DNA of 64,000 nt from Imperialibacter sp. EC-SDR9 (GCF_902498805.1 NZ_LR701596.1:21489-85488); one strand, 5' to 3'; positions 1 to 9,152 are shown, counted from the stretch's first letter. A program made the numbers and translations. The notes: generated by a model not told the origin, from the letters alone.

Positions 1-563
1 GCATGCAGCGCAATAAGCTCTTTGGCTTTCTCATTGGTTTCCACATCCAGCCATTGGAAAGGAAACAGGTTGCCGGAAAGAAAATCCTTCAGTGAGTGGG
101 TTTTAGGGCTGAATTGGTACCCAAGGATCCTCAATCCGTCAAAATCAGGTATGTAGCCAGCCTGCCACTCGTCCAGAAGGTCGTTGAGGATCGGAAAAAG
201 CTTTTCCTCAGGCGGATCCCAGGGCTTCATCAGGTAGTAGTCGAGCTGCACATCATTGATGGCCTTGATGGCTGCGTCAGTGTCGGAATAGGCGGTTAAC
301 AACACCCGCTTTGCTTCAGGAAAGATTACCCTGGCCTTTTCCAGAAAAGCCACCCCCTCCATTTCGGGCATGCGTTGGTCGGAAATAAACAGGGCCACCT
401 CCTCTCCCGCCTTTTTGATATCCAGCAGTACCTCCAGCCCTTCATTGGCCGACTCGGTATTCATAATCCTGTAGTCGTCACGAAACTCATTACGCAAATC
501 TCTGCGTATCGCTTTTAGTACCTGGGGGTCGTCATCAACCGAAAAAATAACCGGCTTCTTCAT
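1..563 (-). CDS. Response regulator fused to thioredoxin reductase-like domain (partial, N-terminal part)
   Basis: The gene starts at the ATG at 563 and runs off the left edge, so only about 187 residues are visible. They form a CheY-like receiver: acidic pocket D10-D12, phosphoacceptor D62 in an ISDQRMPEM motif, T90 and K113 in LMKPWDPPEE. After the receiver comes a linker (FLSGNLFPFQWLDVE) that I recognise from Bacteroidota proteins in which a receiver is fused to a FAD-dependent thioredoxin-disulfide reductase; the reductase half would lie outside the window. The stop-to-start gap to the upstream kinase is only 3 bases, so the two are co-transcribed and should form a cognate pair. Direct evidence covers only the receiver; the reductase fusion is known from the family and not seen here. 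Confidence 0.85.
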   Translation of the reverse strand, partial: MKKPVIFSVDDDPQVLKAIRRDLRNEFRDDYRIMNTESANEGLEVLLDIKKAGEEVALFISDQRMPEMEGVAFLEKARVIFPEAKRVLLTAYSDTDAAIKAINDVQLDYYLMKPWDPPEEKLFPILNDLLDEWQAGYIPDFDGLRILGYQFSPKTHSLKDFLSGNLFPFQWLDVETNEKAKELIALH

Positions 564-566
564 AGG

Positions 567-1997
567 TTAGTTGTCTTTCAATGGGATACATACGGTAAAA
601 ATAGTTTCACCCGGACGAGAGGTGGCCTTTAGCGTGCCATTGTGTTGTTCTACAATATTCTTGGCAATTTCAAGCCCGAGCCCAGAGCCCTTTCCCACCT
701 CTTTGGTCGTGAAAAAGGGGTCGAAAATCTTGCTTAGCAGGTCTGGAGGAATGCCAGGGCCGTTATCGATGATATGCACCTTCACAAACTCGCCATCTTT
801 TACCGACTTCACTGTTAGCATCGGTGAAGGCACTCCTTCCAGCGCATCAATGGCGTTGTCGATAATATTTGTCCACACCTGGTTCATTTCCCCAGCCAGC
901 AGATTAATAGGAGGAATACCCGAAGCCACGTCGATGGCCAACGAAATACTGGCCTTCCGGATTTTGTGGTCAAGCATCGTCAGCGTATCCTTGATGCCAA
1001 TGTGGATATTGGTCGGGGCTTTGTCGTGCCCCCTATCCATGTGAGAGTACGATTTCACCGACTGTACCAGCTTGGAAATGCGGGTGGAGGCCTCGTTGAT
1101 ATCGCCAACCATGCGTTCGGTGGTCAATACATTGTCGAGCCAGAACAGCACTGGCAGAAGCTCTTTTTCTGGAATATATTCCCGAACCATATCCAGTTCC
1201 TTGGGCCCTATTCCATATTCGATAAAGTTTTCCGCAAGGTCGTCTCCCCCTTCCAGGTCATTGTCGTCGAACCAGTCCAGAATTTCTTCTTCATGTTTAT
1301 TTCTCTCTCTCAACCCCAGGTTTTGACGCCCCGCTTTGGCTTTTTCATAAAGAATAGCATTCACAGCATCTACTTGCTCCTCTTCAAGCTTCATCGATAT
1401 CACCTGCTTGAACCTTTCAGGGGTGTAGGCCAGGTGCTTTTTCAGTTCATCGGAACTTCTGACAATTGCTGCGGCAGGGTTGTTAAGCTCGTGGGCAAGG
1501 CCCGCAGAGAGCTTGCCCAGGGCCATCATCTTTTCATTTTGCCGCTGCATAGAAGTAAACTCCCGCACCCTGGACGTCATTTGCTGCACGAGCTTCTCGG
1601 TCAAATCATAGTGGGTGCACACAAGCTCTTTCAGTTTTTCCCGGGAAGTAAGCAACACAGTGGTTGGCTGCACCACCTCTGCCGAACCTACCGCCGTTTT
1701 TAATCTGGAAAAAGGCAAAAGCCCACTTATGTCGGGCGGTTCAAGCTCAAAAAGCTCACGCTTCTGGTTATTTTGTGTAGAATATGCCCTTGCCTTTCCT
1801 GAAAGGACAATCATCATATGATCTGTAGCATCTCCTTTTTTAAATAAGAACTCCCCCTCCTTGAAGTCCCGGCATTCGGAATTGTCGATCAGCCACTGTA
1901 GCTGGTCATCCGAAACCCCCTGGAGGCTAGGGTTCTCCTGTAGTGCTTTTAATAAATCCATATTGATAAATGATGGTTCGAAAGACACCTTTGGCAT
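567..1997 (-). CDS. Cyclic-nucleotide-binding-domain sensor histidine kinase
   Basis: A cytoplasmic 476-residue kinase without membrane segments. Residues about 28-140 form a cNMP-binding (CRP-like) domain. The dimerisation/phosphoacceptor helix follows, with H169 in the H-box GKLSAGLAHELNNPAA, then a long helical insert (about 200-290), and the ATPase domain with N-box (NQVWTNIIDNAID, 372-384), G1 box DNGPGIP (411-417) and G2 box GKGSGLGLEIA (435-445). It precedes the receiver/thioredoxin-reductase gene by 3 bases and is surely its partner. The combination suggests a response to a small ligand or redox state. The ATG at 1997 lies 58 bases from the divergent glycosidase start at 2055, so the promoters of both must sit in a very short, possibly overlapping, region. 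Confidence 0.9.
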   Translation of the reverse strand: MPKVSFEPSFINMDLLKALQENPSLQGVSDDQLQWLIDNSECRDFKEGEFLFKKGDATDHMMIVLSGKARAYSTQNNQKRELFELEPPDISGLLPFSRLKTAVGSAEVVQPTTVLLTSREKLKELVCTHYDLTEKLVQQMTSRVREFTSMQRQNEKMMALGKLSAGLAHELNNPAAAIVRSSDELKKHLAYTPERFKQVISMKLEEEQVDAVNAILYEKAKAGRQNLGLRERNKHEEEILDWFDDNDLEGGDDLAENFIEYGIGPKELDMVREYIPEKELLPVLFWLDNVLTTERMVGDINEASTRISKLVQSVKSYSHMDRGHDKAPTNIHIGIKDTLTMLDHKIRKASISLAIDVASGIPPINLLAGEMNQVWTNIIDNAIDALEGVPSPMLTVKSVKDGEFVKVHIIDNGPGIPPDLLSKIFDPFFTTKEVGKGSGLGLEIAKNIVEQHNGTLKATSRPGETIFTVCIPLKDN

Positions 1998-2054
1998 TGA
2001 AGAAGGTTTGAGGCTTCTTTCAATTTGGTATCTTTCACAAAAGATATCACCAAA

Positions 2055-4808
2055 ATGCTAAAAAGAGATTCTTTAGTTCCATTTCTTATATTTTCCGTCT
2101 GTTTCCTCCATAGCTGCGAAACGCCACAGCAAGTCAGCGAAAACATACCCGGCATTAATGCAGATGCCTCGTCACCGATCTATACCACCTACGCTGCTGC
2201 CAGAGATCGCTCAGCCTTTGTCCTCGATGAAGGCTATGAGTTCGTTTTTAATGATGACGAAACATCCCCTGTTTTTACTTCAGACACAGGTGGAGAAATT
2301 GGGTTTTCTTTCGCAACAAAGGACAGTTGGATTTATAAAACGGGTGACTACGCACAAAAACCAGTCATCCAATCGTCGTTTCCTGATGAAGTAAACTTTT
2401 CATTTTCGCCAATTGCTGGCATTGAAGTAAAGAGTAAGTTTCTAGTGTACAGCTCTGTGTCTTCTCTACTGGAAAGCACATTTACCAACAATACCGATTC
2501 TACCGTTTCTTTTGACTACATCCCTTTTGTTCAGGGAAATAGCAGACTTTTCAATGGCTATAGGCTCGGGGACGGAGCACTACACTTTAACCACGAGGAA
2601 TTCCCAGACACCTGGACGGTCGGACATAAAGTGCCATTTACCGATTCGCTGCAAAACCTTTTCAAAATGTCGGTTGAGCCAGATCAGGCTGGTGCTTTCA
2701 GCTCTTTTTCAGGAGAAGCCAGCTATTTACCCTGGAAGGTATTACCGGAGAAAAACCCAGTGACAGAAGTAAACGGCAGGCTTTACAACGAGGGTGGCCA
2801 ACGGGTAATGACACAACTTCCTGAGGTGAGACTCCAGGCCTATGTTGACAACGACACAAAACATCTTTTGACCGAAAGCAGCCCTGTCTTTGGGAGCCTC
2901 CAGGGCACACTGAATTCAGACGGCTATTTTCGCATGGAGCTCAGTCAACTACCGGGCACTGGCAGGGCTGCGCAATACACACTTACCGCAGTCGACGAAA
3001 CATTGGGCATCGTTGCGCAGCGAACCGACTCCATTCCGTCGGCACGCACCCAGTTTTCAGGTAGCCTGCGACCTTCTGACATTAAATTGCCAGCTACACC
3101 GCAAAGATTTGAAGTGATCATGCAGGAAAAAAACAGAGCGGCGCTCAGCTGGACCAAACCATCGGATGGCAGCCAGGTTATCATTTACAGGAAAAAGGAA
3201 AACGACAGCTACTACACGCAATTTACCAGGCCGCTATCCACCACCAACCTGATGGTGCAGCTGCCCACAGATGACCTCTACTGTTTCATCGCAGTGGGTG
3301 CTGGTGCGGGTGGAGAAATTGGGATACACACCCGGGAACGGAATACCCTGTCTGGCCATTCGCTCAAACAGGCAATTGTGGCCAATGACTGGAAAGATGA
3401 CAGCCTGAAATACTTCAAAATGGCGGCGTATAGCAAAAGCATCACACTAGCTCCCGGCGAATCGACCAGCATTCGGGTAGCAAGGTCGGTGGTCCCTTTG
3501 AAGAAAAAAACGGCCTGGAAAGAGGCGGAAAAGCTCCTGGATAAAGACTTCACCCTGGACATGGGAGGCAGGCTGGCCTACCTGGAAAGCATGCCGCCGC
3601 TGCCCGGTCTTACAGCCGACCAACAGTTGCTATACCTGTCGGGCTGGAACATGATGCAGCAGGTGTTTTACCCCGCTGAGGGAAAAAGCAGCTACCCATT
3701 CTATGTTTTCAGCCGTGAACCCGTGTGGGGTTGGGGCCATGGCGGGCAGGTGTTTCACGAAAGCCTGACCATGCTGGCACTGGCGCTACAGGATCCGGAA
3801 CTGGCGATGAATTCCCAAAGAGTGTTCAAAGAGCGACAGTACGAAAACGGCTATATCAACTACCGGACAGGCGGCTATCTGGACGAAATCATCGAGCACG
3901 AGGGAGAGCTCACCTCCTCGGCGCCGTGGTATGCCTGGATCAACTGGGAAGTATATAAAATCACTCAAGACAAAGCATTTTTAGCGGAAATGTATGAGTC
4001 GAGCAAAAGGTTTTACGAGTTCTATGTTTCCAACCGTGACAAAGACGGCGACGGACTTTGCGAATGGGGCGGGCATGCCGTATTGGAGTCGGTGAGGGAC
4101 GCCGATGTGGCAGTGTGGGATGAAGTTGGCTGGCCAGCGAACTTTGAGGGTGTTGACCTTAATTCGATGCTGGTGATGGAAGCGAAGTCCCTCGAACAAA
4201 TGGCTACAGCACTTGGAAAAACAGCCGACGCAGAAAAGTGGAAATCAGACTACGAAAAAAGAAGCCAGCTGATCAATGACACTTTCTGGGACGAGGAAAC
4301 GGGTTTTTACTTCAATGCCGACAAAGCTGACAACGACTTTACTTTTGAGAAAACCGACGATCTGAAGCGCATGGAAATTATCGGCTTTTTACCAATGTGG
4401 GCTGACATTGCGTCAAAAGAACAGGCTGCCCGACTCCTCGAACATCTGACCAATCCAGAGAAGTTCTGGCGGCCTTATGGCGTGCCGAGCCTTGCGGCAG
4501 ATGACCCTTTTTACAACGACAAAGGTTACTGGAACGGCCCAGTGTGGGTAGAATGGGACTACCTGATTCAGCGTGGTCTACAGAACTACGGATACGATGC
4601 TGAGGCAAAGGAATTAGTGGATCGGGTTTCGGCCAGTATGATCTATCAGTTAAAGGAGAACCACAATCTATGGGAATTTTACAGCCCCGACGAGCCCTGG
4701 GCTGGCTATCATCGCACCTATATTTGGGCGGGCATTGTAAACAGGATGATCTGGGATGTTTATTCACCAACCAGTCAGGAGTCCAAAAACTCTCGGAAAG
4801 GTGATTGA
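2055..4808 (+). CDS. Secreted glycoside hydrolase, MGH1/GH63-like (alpha/alpha)6 barrel lipoprotein
   Basis: A 917-residue protein. An in-frame upstream start at 2025 exists, but the ATG at 2055 gives a clean lipoprotein signal (MLKRDSL..., hydrophobic core, lipobox LHSC), so I chose it. Residues about 30-450 are beta-rich. The C-terminal half has the features of the mannosylglycerate hydrolase-like/GH63 (alpha/alpha)6 barrel: FSREPVWGWGHGG, DGDGLCEWGGHAV, WDEVGW, GYWNGPVWVEWDYLIQRGL and a final GYHRTYIWAG. These acidic and aromatic clusters fit a retained active site. It probably cleaves alpha-linked oligosaccharides at the cell surface. It is followed by two DUF1080 genes on the same strand, which suggests a small sugar-degradation unit. 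The substrate cannot be read from the sequence. Confidence 0.8.
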   Translation: MLKRDSLVPFLIFSVCFLHSCETPQQVSENIPGINADASSPIYTTYAAARDRSAFVLDEGYEFVFNDDETSPVFTSDTGGEIGFSFATKDSWIYKTGDYAQKPVIQSSFPDEVNFSFSPIAGIEVKSKFLVYSSVSSLLESTFTNNTDSTVSFDYIPFVQGNSRLFNGYRLGDGALHFNHEEFPDTWTVGHKVPFTDSLQNLFKMSVEPDQAGAFSSFSGEASYLPWKVLPEKNPVTEVNGRLYNEGGQRVMTQLPEVRLQAYVDNDTKHLLTESSPVFGSLQGTLNSDGYFRMELSQLPGTGRAAQYTLTAVDETLGIVAQRTDSIPSARTQFSGSLRPSDIKLPATPQRFEVIMQEKNRAALSWTKPSDGSQVIIYRKKENDSYYTQFTRPLSTTNLMVQLPTDDLYCFIAVGAGAGGEIGIHTRERNTLSGHSLKQAIVANDWKDDSLKYFKMAAYSKSITLAPGESTSIRVARSVVPLKKKTAWKEAEKLLDKDFTLDMGGRLAYLESMPPLPGLTADQQLLYLSGWNMMQQVFYPAEGKSSYPFYVFSREPVWGWGHGGQVFHESLTMLALALQDPELAMNSQRVFKERQYENGYINYRTGGYLDEIIEHEGELTSSAPWYAWINWEVYKITQDKAFLAEMYESSKRFYEFYVSNRDKDGDGLCEWGGHAVLESVRDADVAVWDEVGWPANFEGVDLNSMLVMEAKSLEQMATALGKTADAEKWKSDYEKRSQLINDTFWDEETGFYFNADKADNDFTFEKTDDLKRMEIIGFLPMWADIASKEQAARLLEHLTNPEKFWRPYGVPSLAADDPFYNDKGYWNGPVWVEWDYLIQRGLQNYGYDAEAKELVDRVSASMIYQLKENHNLWEFYSPDEPWAGYHRTYIWAGIVNRMIWDVYSPTSQESKNSRKGD

Positions 4809-4906
4809 CTTGCGAACTTTGTTCATCACTTTCAGCTAACGGTTTATTTCAGAATTCCTTATATTCCCCAAAAACTACTTAAACATCGATTTTAAAAGAT
4901 AGACAC

Positions 4907-5674
4907 ATGAAAAAGATACTTTTCAGCGCCCTTGCTGCCTTCGTTGCCATGTCGGCTTACGCCCAACAAAAAGGCGACCCAAAGCTTACCGAATTCTATG
5001 AGCCAGTGCCTCCGGTAGTCACTCCTGGTGATGCTCCATCCGATGCTCCGTCTGACGCCGTAGTTCTTTATAACGGCAATGACCTGAGTGAGTGGGTAAG
5101 CACCAACGACCCCTCGAAACCTGCTGGCTGGACAAGCTTAGGCGGTGTGATAACAGTCGACAAAAGCCAGGGCAATATTCAGACAAAAAGGAACTTCACC
5201 GATTACCAGCTGCATCTGGAGTGGTATGAACCCACCGGCATCACCGAAACGGGACAAGCCAGAGGCAATAGTGGTCTTTTCCTGGCCAGCACCGGCCCTG
5301 GCGACGATGGCTACGAAATACAAATCCTTGACTGCTACAACAATGCCACTTACGTAAATGGCCAAACGGCCAGTATTTACAAACAAGGCGTGCCACTTGC
5401 CAATGCTTGTAAGAAGCCTGGAGAATGGCAGATTTATGATATCGTATGGACGGCTCCCCGCTTCAATAGCGATGGTTCGCTGAAAAGTCCTGCAAGAGTG
5501 ACAGCTTTTCACAATGGCGTGCTAGTTCAAAATAATTTTGAGCTAAAAGGCGGCACTGTTTACATCGGGCAGCCTTCCTACGAAAAACATGGAGCTTCGC
5601 CTATCAAACTTCAGGCGCATGGCGACCCTAGCAAGCCTATCAGTTTCAGAAACATCTGGATAAGGGAGTTGTAG
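4907..5674 (+). CDS. DUF1080 family protein (3-keto-disaccharide hydrolase-like), copy 1
   Basis: A 255-residue secreted protein with a signal peptide (MKKILFSALAAFVAMSAYAQ). The mature part is one concanavalin/LamG-like jelly roll of the PF06439 family: VVLYNGNDLSEW near residue 50, then RGNSGLFLAS, YEIQILDCYNN, and a terminal [10 protein letters not shown]. Members of this family include 3-keto-disaccharide hydrolases and carbohydrate-binding proteins in Bacteroidota and Planctomycetota. A near-duplicate lies 113 bases downstream. The insert APSDAPSDA before the domain is a short tandem repeat absent from copy 2. The family call is firm; the exact reaction is inferred from the family. Confidence 0.85.
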   Translation: MKKILFSALAAFVAMSAYAQQKGDPKLTEFYEPVPPVVTPGDAPSDAPSDAVVLYNGNDLSEWVSTNDPSKPAGWTSLGGVITVDKSQGNIQTKRNFTDYQLHLEWYEPTGITETGQARGNSGLFLASTGPGDDGYEIQILDCYNNATYVNGQTASIYKQGVPLANACKKPGEWQIYDIVWTAPRFNSDGSLKSPARVTAFHNGVLVQNNFELKGGTVYIGQPSYEKHGASPIKLQAHGDPSKPISFRNIWIREL

Positions 5675-5787
5675 AGAAGACCGTAGACGGAAGTTGGAAG
5701 TTGACCACAGTCATAGCTGGGGGCACCACTAAGTTTCGAAAGACATCATCCTGCTAAATTTTAACTATCACAAAAAATATTTCAACC

Positions 5788-6528
5788 ATGAAAAACATCC
5801 TATTCAGCGCTTTAGCCTTTCTGGTAGTCTTTGCAGCTTGCGCACAAGTTAAAGAAGGTGAAGACCCTAAAACGACGGAAGTCTGGGAACCAGCAGTTAA
5901 AAAAATAACTCCAGGTGCACAATACGGTGCTCCTCCGTCAGACGCCATTGTGCTTTTCGATGGCAAAAGCCTCGACAAATGGGAGTCGGGGAAAGGAGGC
6001 CCAGCAGAATGGACTGTAGCAGATGGCGCTGTAACCGTGGCTGCTGGCAAGGGAGTGATCCAAACCAAGCAGAAGTTTGACAACTACCAGCTTCATATTG
6101 AATGGCGTGCTCCCTCCGAAGTAAAAGGGGAAGGCCAGGGACGTGGCAACAGTGGCGTGTTCATGCAGGGCATTTACGAAGTGCAGGTGCTCGACAGCTA
6201 CGAAAGCCGTACGTACTCCAACGGTCAGGCGAGCAGTATTTATAAGCAATCGCCTCCCCTGGTAAACGCAACAAGAGGCCCTGGGGAATGGCAAACGTAT
6301 GACATCATTTACACGGCCCCTGTTTTCAACGACAAAGGAGAAGTGGTGCATGAAGCAACTGTAACGGTACTGCACAACGGCGTGGTGACACAAAATCATA
6401 CCCGCATCTGGGGCAACACAGCTTACATTGGCTCGCCCACGTACGAAGCGCATGGCAAAGGCCCAATCATGCTGCAGGATCATGGCAACCCGGTAAGCTT
6501 CCGGAATATCTGGATCAGGGAGATGTAG
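5788..6528 (+). CDS. DUF1080 family protein (3-keto-disaccharide hydrolase-like), copy 2
   Basis: A 246-residue paralogue of the preceding gene, sharing the whole domain: [38 protein letters not shown] and the terminal [10 protein letters not shown]. The N-terminus [20 protein letters not shown] has a possible lipobox (FAAC), so this copy may be membrane-anchored while copy 1 looks soluble. Tandem duplication with different anchoring suggests one copy captures or processes sugar at the surface and the other in the periplasm; that is inference. No terminator is obvious between the copies. A palindromic repeat follows directly after the stop. Confidence 0.85.
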   Translation: MKNILFSALAFLVVFAACAQVKEGEDPKTTEVWEPAVKKITPGAQYGAPPSDAIVLFDGKSLDKWESGKGGPAEWTVADGAVTVAAGKGVIQTKQKFDNYQLHIEWRAPSEVKGEGQGRGNSGVFMQGIYEVQVLDSYESRTYSNGQASSIYKQSPPLVNATRGPGEWQTYDIIYTAPVFNDKGEVVHEATVTVLHNGVVTQNHTRIWGNTAYIGSPTYEAHGKGPIMLQDHGNPVSFRNIWIREM

Positions 6529-6535
6529 TGGCTAA

Positions 6536-6640
6536 AACGTCACCTCGATACGTAGCGTAAGCGAAGTGAGAGGTCTCCCGAACTGGACTCAGTCTATATT
6601 TGGGAGAACTATCCCTCCTACGTCGGATCGAGGTGACGTT
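6536..6640. repeat. Palindromic repeat element (REP/MITE-like), about 105 bp
   Basis: Perfect 14-base inverted arms (AACGTCACCTCGAT at 6536-6549 and its complement at 6627-6640) enclose a second stem (TCTCCC at 6574-6579 with GGGAGA at 6602-6607) and a small central palindrome GACTCAGTC (6586-6594). It lies entirely in the gap after the DUF1080 copy. The architecture is that of an extragenic palindrome or a transposase-less mobile element. Only one copy is in this window, so its repeat status is not shown here. Confidence 0.65.
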
Positions 6641-6983
6641 CATTTTGGTGGTTCGTCGTTCAAACCATTTCTTCAGCCCCCTGCATGATTTTTTTCCTTC
6701 CCCTCTTGTCCAAGCAAGCAAACTCGACAATAGCAGTGAACGCTCAAAGCTTTTGTCCTTCCTGGGCGGGCCGTATCAATTTCGAGCAGATAATCATAAA
6801 CGTTCTTCCCCTCTTATACTGCCTCGGCCTGGTGTTGGGCACAGCGGTTTCATTTTTCCCAGGCGGCCTGCAAAGCACAGAAAAGTGACGAATCAATATA
6901 CTCAAGCAAGTTAAATCATGCCTTAATGAACAGAACAATGCTCAAAATTCGTTACTTTGTTGTTTGATGAAAATGTCTTCACT
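6641..6983. other. Intergenic stretch upstream of the toxin-antitoxin pair
   Basis: There is no convincing coding sequence here. It holds the first copy of a diverged 41-base direct repeat (6661-6701) whose second copy is at 7747-7787, beyond the toxin gene. The promoter of the antitoxin should lie in the last 60 bases. I see no perfect Bacteroidota -33/-7 pair, only a TTACTTTG near 6953. Confidence 0.5.
6661..6701 (+). repeat. Diverged direct repeat, copy 1, flanking the toxin-antitoxin pair
   Basis: 41 bases starting CAAACCATTTCTTCAGCC align without gaps to 7747-7787 with about six mismatches. The two copies bracket the antitoxin-toxin genes, about 1.05 kb apart. Confidence 0.5.
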
Positions 6984-7241
6984 ATGAAATCTTCGACAGT
7001 ACGCAAGGAAATCCACGAGTATGTAGATCATGCAGACGAAAGGTTTTTGGCTTTAGTGCACAGCATGGTTCAGGCAGAGAAAAAAAACAGAAGCCAATCG
7101 GAGAATTTACAGAAGCTGGAAATGATCAGAAGGGCAGAGCAATCTGAGAAAGAAATCACCGAAGGAAAAACGATTAGTGCCGAACAATTTAATACGGACT
7201 TTCAGCAGTGGAAAAAAGAGAAACGTCTGAGTACCAAGTAG
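6984..7241 (+). CDS. Putative antitoxin of a RelE/ParE-type toxin-antitoxin pair
   Basis: An 85-residue, highly charged, mostly helical protein starting at the ATG at 6984 (an upstream TTG at 6957 is less likely). The N-terminus (VRKEIHEYVDHADERFLALVHSM) resembles small Bacteroidota antitoxins that begin with a helical stretch and wrap their toxin. No clear DNA-binding domain is visible. Its 3' end overlaps the downstream toxin start by 34 bases, the usual sign of translational coupling in such pairs. The function is assigned mainly from the partner and layout. Confidence 0.65.
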   Translation: MKSSTVRKEIHEYVDHADERFLALVHSMVQAEKKNRSQSENLQKLEMIRRAEQSEKEITEGKTISAEQFNTDFQQWKKEKRLSTK

Positions 7242-7561
7242 AATTTACGCTCACATCAAAGTCTCATTTTTACGAAGTTCTGGAATACTTATACGAACAC
7301 TACTCACTGGAACGAGCCGAGCAATTAGTAGATGAACTAGAGAGAATGCCCCAGAGTTTGAACTATCATCCACATCGTGGAGCAAAAGAAATGTGGCTCG
7401 CAGGCTTGAAACACGAATATCGATTCCTTCTTTTCAATCGAACAAAAAGAACAGACATCAAGATTATCTATTACATCCAGGAAAATGAGACGAAAGTGTA
7501 CGTTACTGACTTTTTCCCCACAGAGACAGATGTTGAAACGATGGCTGCAAGAAGCTCATAG
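7208..7561 (+). CDS. RelE/ParE-family toxin
   Basis: 117 residues, with a GTG start at 7208 inside the antitoxin gene. The fold signature of the RelE/ParE superfamily is visible: a first strand (YQVEFTLTSKSHFYEVLEYLY), helix AEQLVDELERM, then the beta-hairpin core with HEYRFLLFNRTKRTDIKIIYYIQENETKVYVTDFF. The family includes ribosome-dependent mRNA interferases and gyrase poisons, and the sequence alone does not say which. Diverged direct repeats on both sides suggest the pair was inserted as a unit. Confidence 0.75.
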   Translation: MEKRETSEYQVEFTLTSKSHFYEVLEYLYEHYSLERAEQLVDELERMPQSLNYHPHRGAKEMWLAGLKHEYRFLLFNRTKRTDIKIIYYIQENETKVYVTDFFPTETDVETMAARSS

Positions 7562-7834
7562 TAAATCCACTACTCAGATGTCAACCTTCACGTCAATCTG
7601 TTGTGCTTGACAATGGTAAAAAGCGCTCGTGCGAACCCTTCCATTCTCTATTAAGACATTCCTTTTTCGCACGACAGAGTAGCTTACTGTTGCATTGTAC
7701 TGAAAACAACCCTTTCACGTTCTTCGATCTACCTCTAAGAAGACGGCAAACCACTTCTTCAGCCCTCCGTATAAATTTTTTCCTTCCGGATTCTATTTCG
7801 AAGTATCTTAACGCTTCATCTAACCCAACCATCC
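7562..7834. other. Intergenic stretch with an inverted repeat and the second direct-repeat copy
   Basis: No gene is supported. It contains a perfect 9-base inverted repeat (TCGTGCGAA at 7627-7635, complement at 7666-7674) with a 30-base spacer, and the second copy of the direct repeat at 7747-7787. The promoter of the M24 peptidase should lie in its last part. Confidence 0.45.
7747..7787 (+). repeat. Diverged direct repeat, copy 2
   Basis: The counterpart of 6661-6701 (about 35 of 41 positions identical). It starts CAAACCACTTCTTCAGCC and ends in a T-rich run followed by CCTTCC. Confidence 0.5.
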
Positions 7835-9112
7835 ATGAATAGACGCAAATTCTTCGACCAATCCATTAAAGCAACTGGTGCCGTAGCTGCCGTTGGCCTC
7901 ACCGCCTGCGCAGCTGAAGACAAACCCAAAGAAATAGTAGCAGAAGCAGGACCGTTTGACCACCTAAAGTCGATGGTGGACGACATGAAGCCGATCAGCA
8001 ATGAGGAAAGGAAGCAGCGCATAGAAAAAGCGCAGCGGCTGATGGTGGAGAATAAGATCGACGCTCTATATCTGGAGTCGGGCTCTTCCATGGTGTATTT
8101 TACCGGTATCAACTGGGGCCGCAGCGAGCGCATGATGGCAGCCATCATCCCTGCCAAAGGTGAGCTGGCCTATGTATGTCCGGCGTTCGAAGAAGAAAGG
8201 TTGAAAGAGAGAATTCTGTTTGGCAACGACCTGAGGGTATGGCAGGAGCACGAAAGCCCTTACAAACTTGTTGGCAGCATTCTTAAAGACAATGGTATTA
8301 GCACTGGCAAAATCGGGGTTGAAGAGAATGTCCGTTTTTTCCTTTTTGATGGACTAAGAAAAGAGCTTCCACAAATACAGTTTGTAAATGCCTTTCCCGT
8401 AGCTGCTGGGTGCCGCATGATTAAATCTCCGACTGAGTTGGCGTTGATGAAACGAGCCAATGAAATTACTATTGAAGCCTATCGGGCTGCCATAGCCGTG
8501 ATGAAAGATGGCATGTCGCAATACGAGTTCAGTGGAAACATCTCTGCGGCATTCAAAAAGCTGGGAGTGTCCGGTGGTGCCAGCGTGATGTTTGGAGAGT
8601 GGGCGGCCTACCCGCATGGCAGCCAAACGGCTCAAAGCATGAAAGAAGGCGACATCGTGCTCATGGATGGGGGCTGCAACCTGCACGACTACGCCTCAGA
8701 TATTACCAGGACTACTATTTACGGCAAGCCTACACAACGTCAAACTGACATCTGGAACAAAGTAAAAGAATCACAAACAGCCGCTATGGCAGCTGTGAAG
8801 CCTGGCGCTACTTGTGGCTCCATCGACGACGTAGGCCGCAAAGTAATTGAGGATGCCGGCTTTGGCCCAGGTTACAAAAACTTCTTCCATAGATTAGGCC
8901 ATGGCATTGGTATGGATGGCCACGAATGGCCTTACCTCGTGAAAGGCAACGACCTTCCACTACAGCCAGGCATGTGCTTTAGCGACGAGCCCGGCATCTA
9001 CATTTATGGAGAGATTGGCGTGCGCCTGGAAGACTGTTTCTACGTCACGGAAGATGGTGGGCAGCTATTTACTCCGCAGAGTATTAGTATTGAGGAACCG
9101 TTTGGGGTATAA
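7835..9112 (+). CDS. M24 family metallopeptidase (Xaa-Pro aminopeptidase type), exported
   Basis: 425 residues. The N-terminus MNRRKFFDQSIKATGAVAAV has a Tat-like RRKFF motif followed by a lipobox-like LTAC (C25), so the enzyme is probably exported folded and may be lipid-anchored. The creatinase-like N-terminal domain is followed by the pita-bread catalytic domain. The five dinuclear-metal ligands are present: D278 and D289 (MDGGCNLHDYASDITRT), H356 (RLGHGIGMDGHEW), E385 (DEPGIY) and E399 (VRLEDCFYV). Such enzymes remove N-terminal residues before proline or act on related amide substrates. It appears monocistronic, ending just before a bidirectional terminator shared with rtcB. Confidence 0.85.
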   Translation: MNRRKFFDQSIKATGAVAAVGLTACAAEDKPKEIVAEAGPFDHLKSMVDDMKPISNEERKQRIEKAQRLMVENKIDALYLESGSSMVYFTGINWGRSERMMAAIIPAKGELAYVCPAFEEERLKERILFGNDLRVWQEHESPYKLVGSILKDNGISTGKIGVEENVRFFLFDGLRKELPQIQFVNAFPVAAGCRMIKSPTELALMKRANEITIEAYRAAIAVMKDGMSQYEFSGNISAAFKKLGVSGGASVMFGEWAAYPHGSQTAQSMKEGDIVLMDGGCNLHDYASDITRTTIYGKPTQRQTDIWNKVKESQTAAMAAVKPGATCGSIDDVGRKVIEDAGFGPGYKNFFHRLGHGIGMDGHEWPYLVKGNDLPLQPGMCFSDEPGIYIYGEIGVRLEDCFYVTEDGGQLFTPQSISIEEPFGV

Positions 9113-9152
9113 ATTAGGCTAACGAACCTCCTAACTTTACCTGAGTTAAAAT

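Noticed and set aside
966..1703. 245-residue frame opposite the histidine kinase
   Set aside because: Shadow of a strongly conserved gene on the other strand; no promoter or family match.
2025..2054. Upstream start of the glycosidase at 2025
   Set aside because: The extra ten residues would disrupt the lipoprotein signal; the ATG at 2055 gives a standard one.
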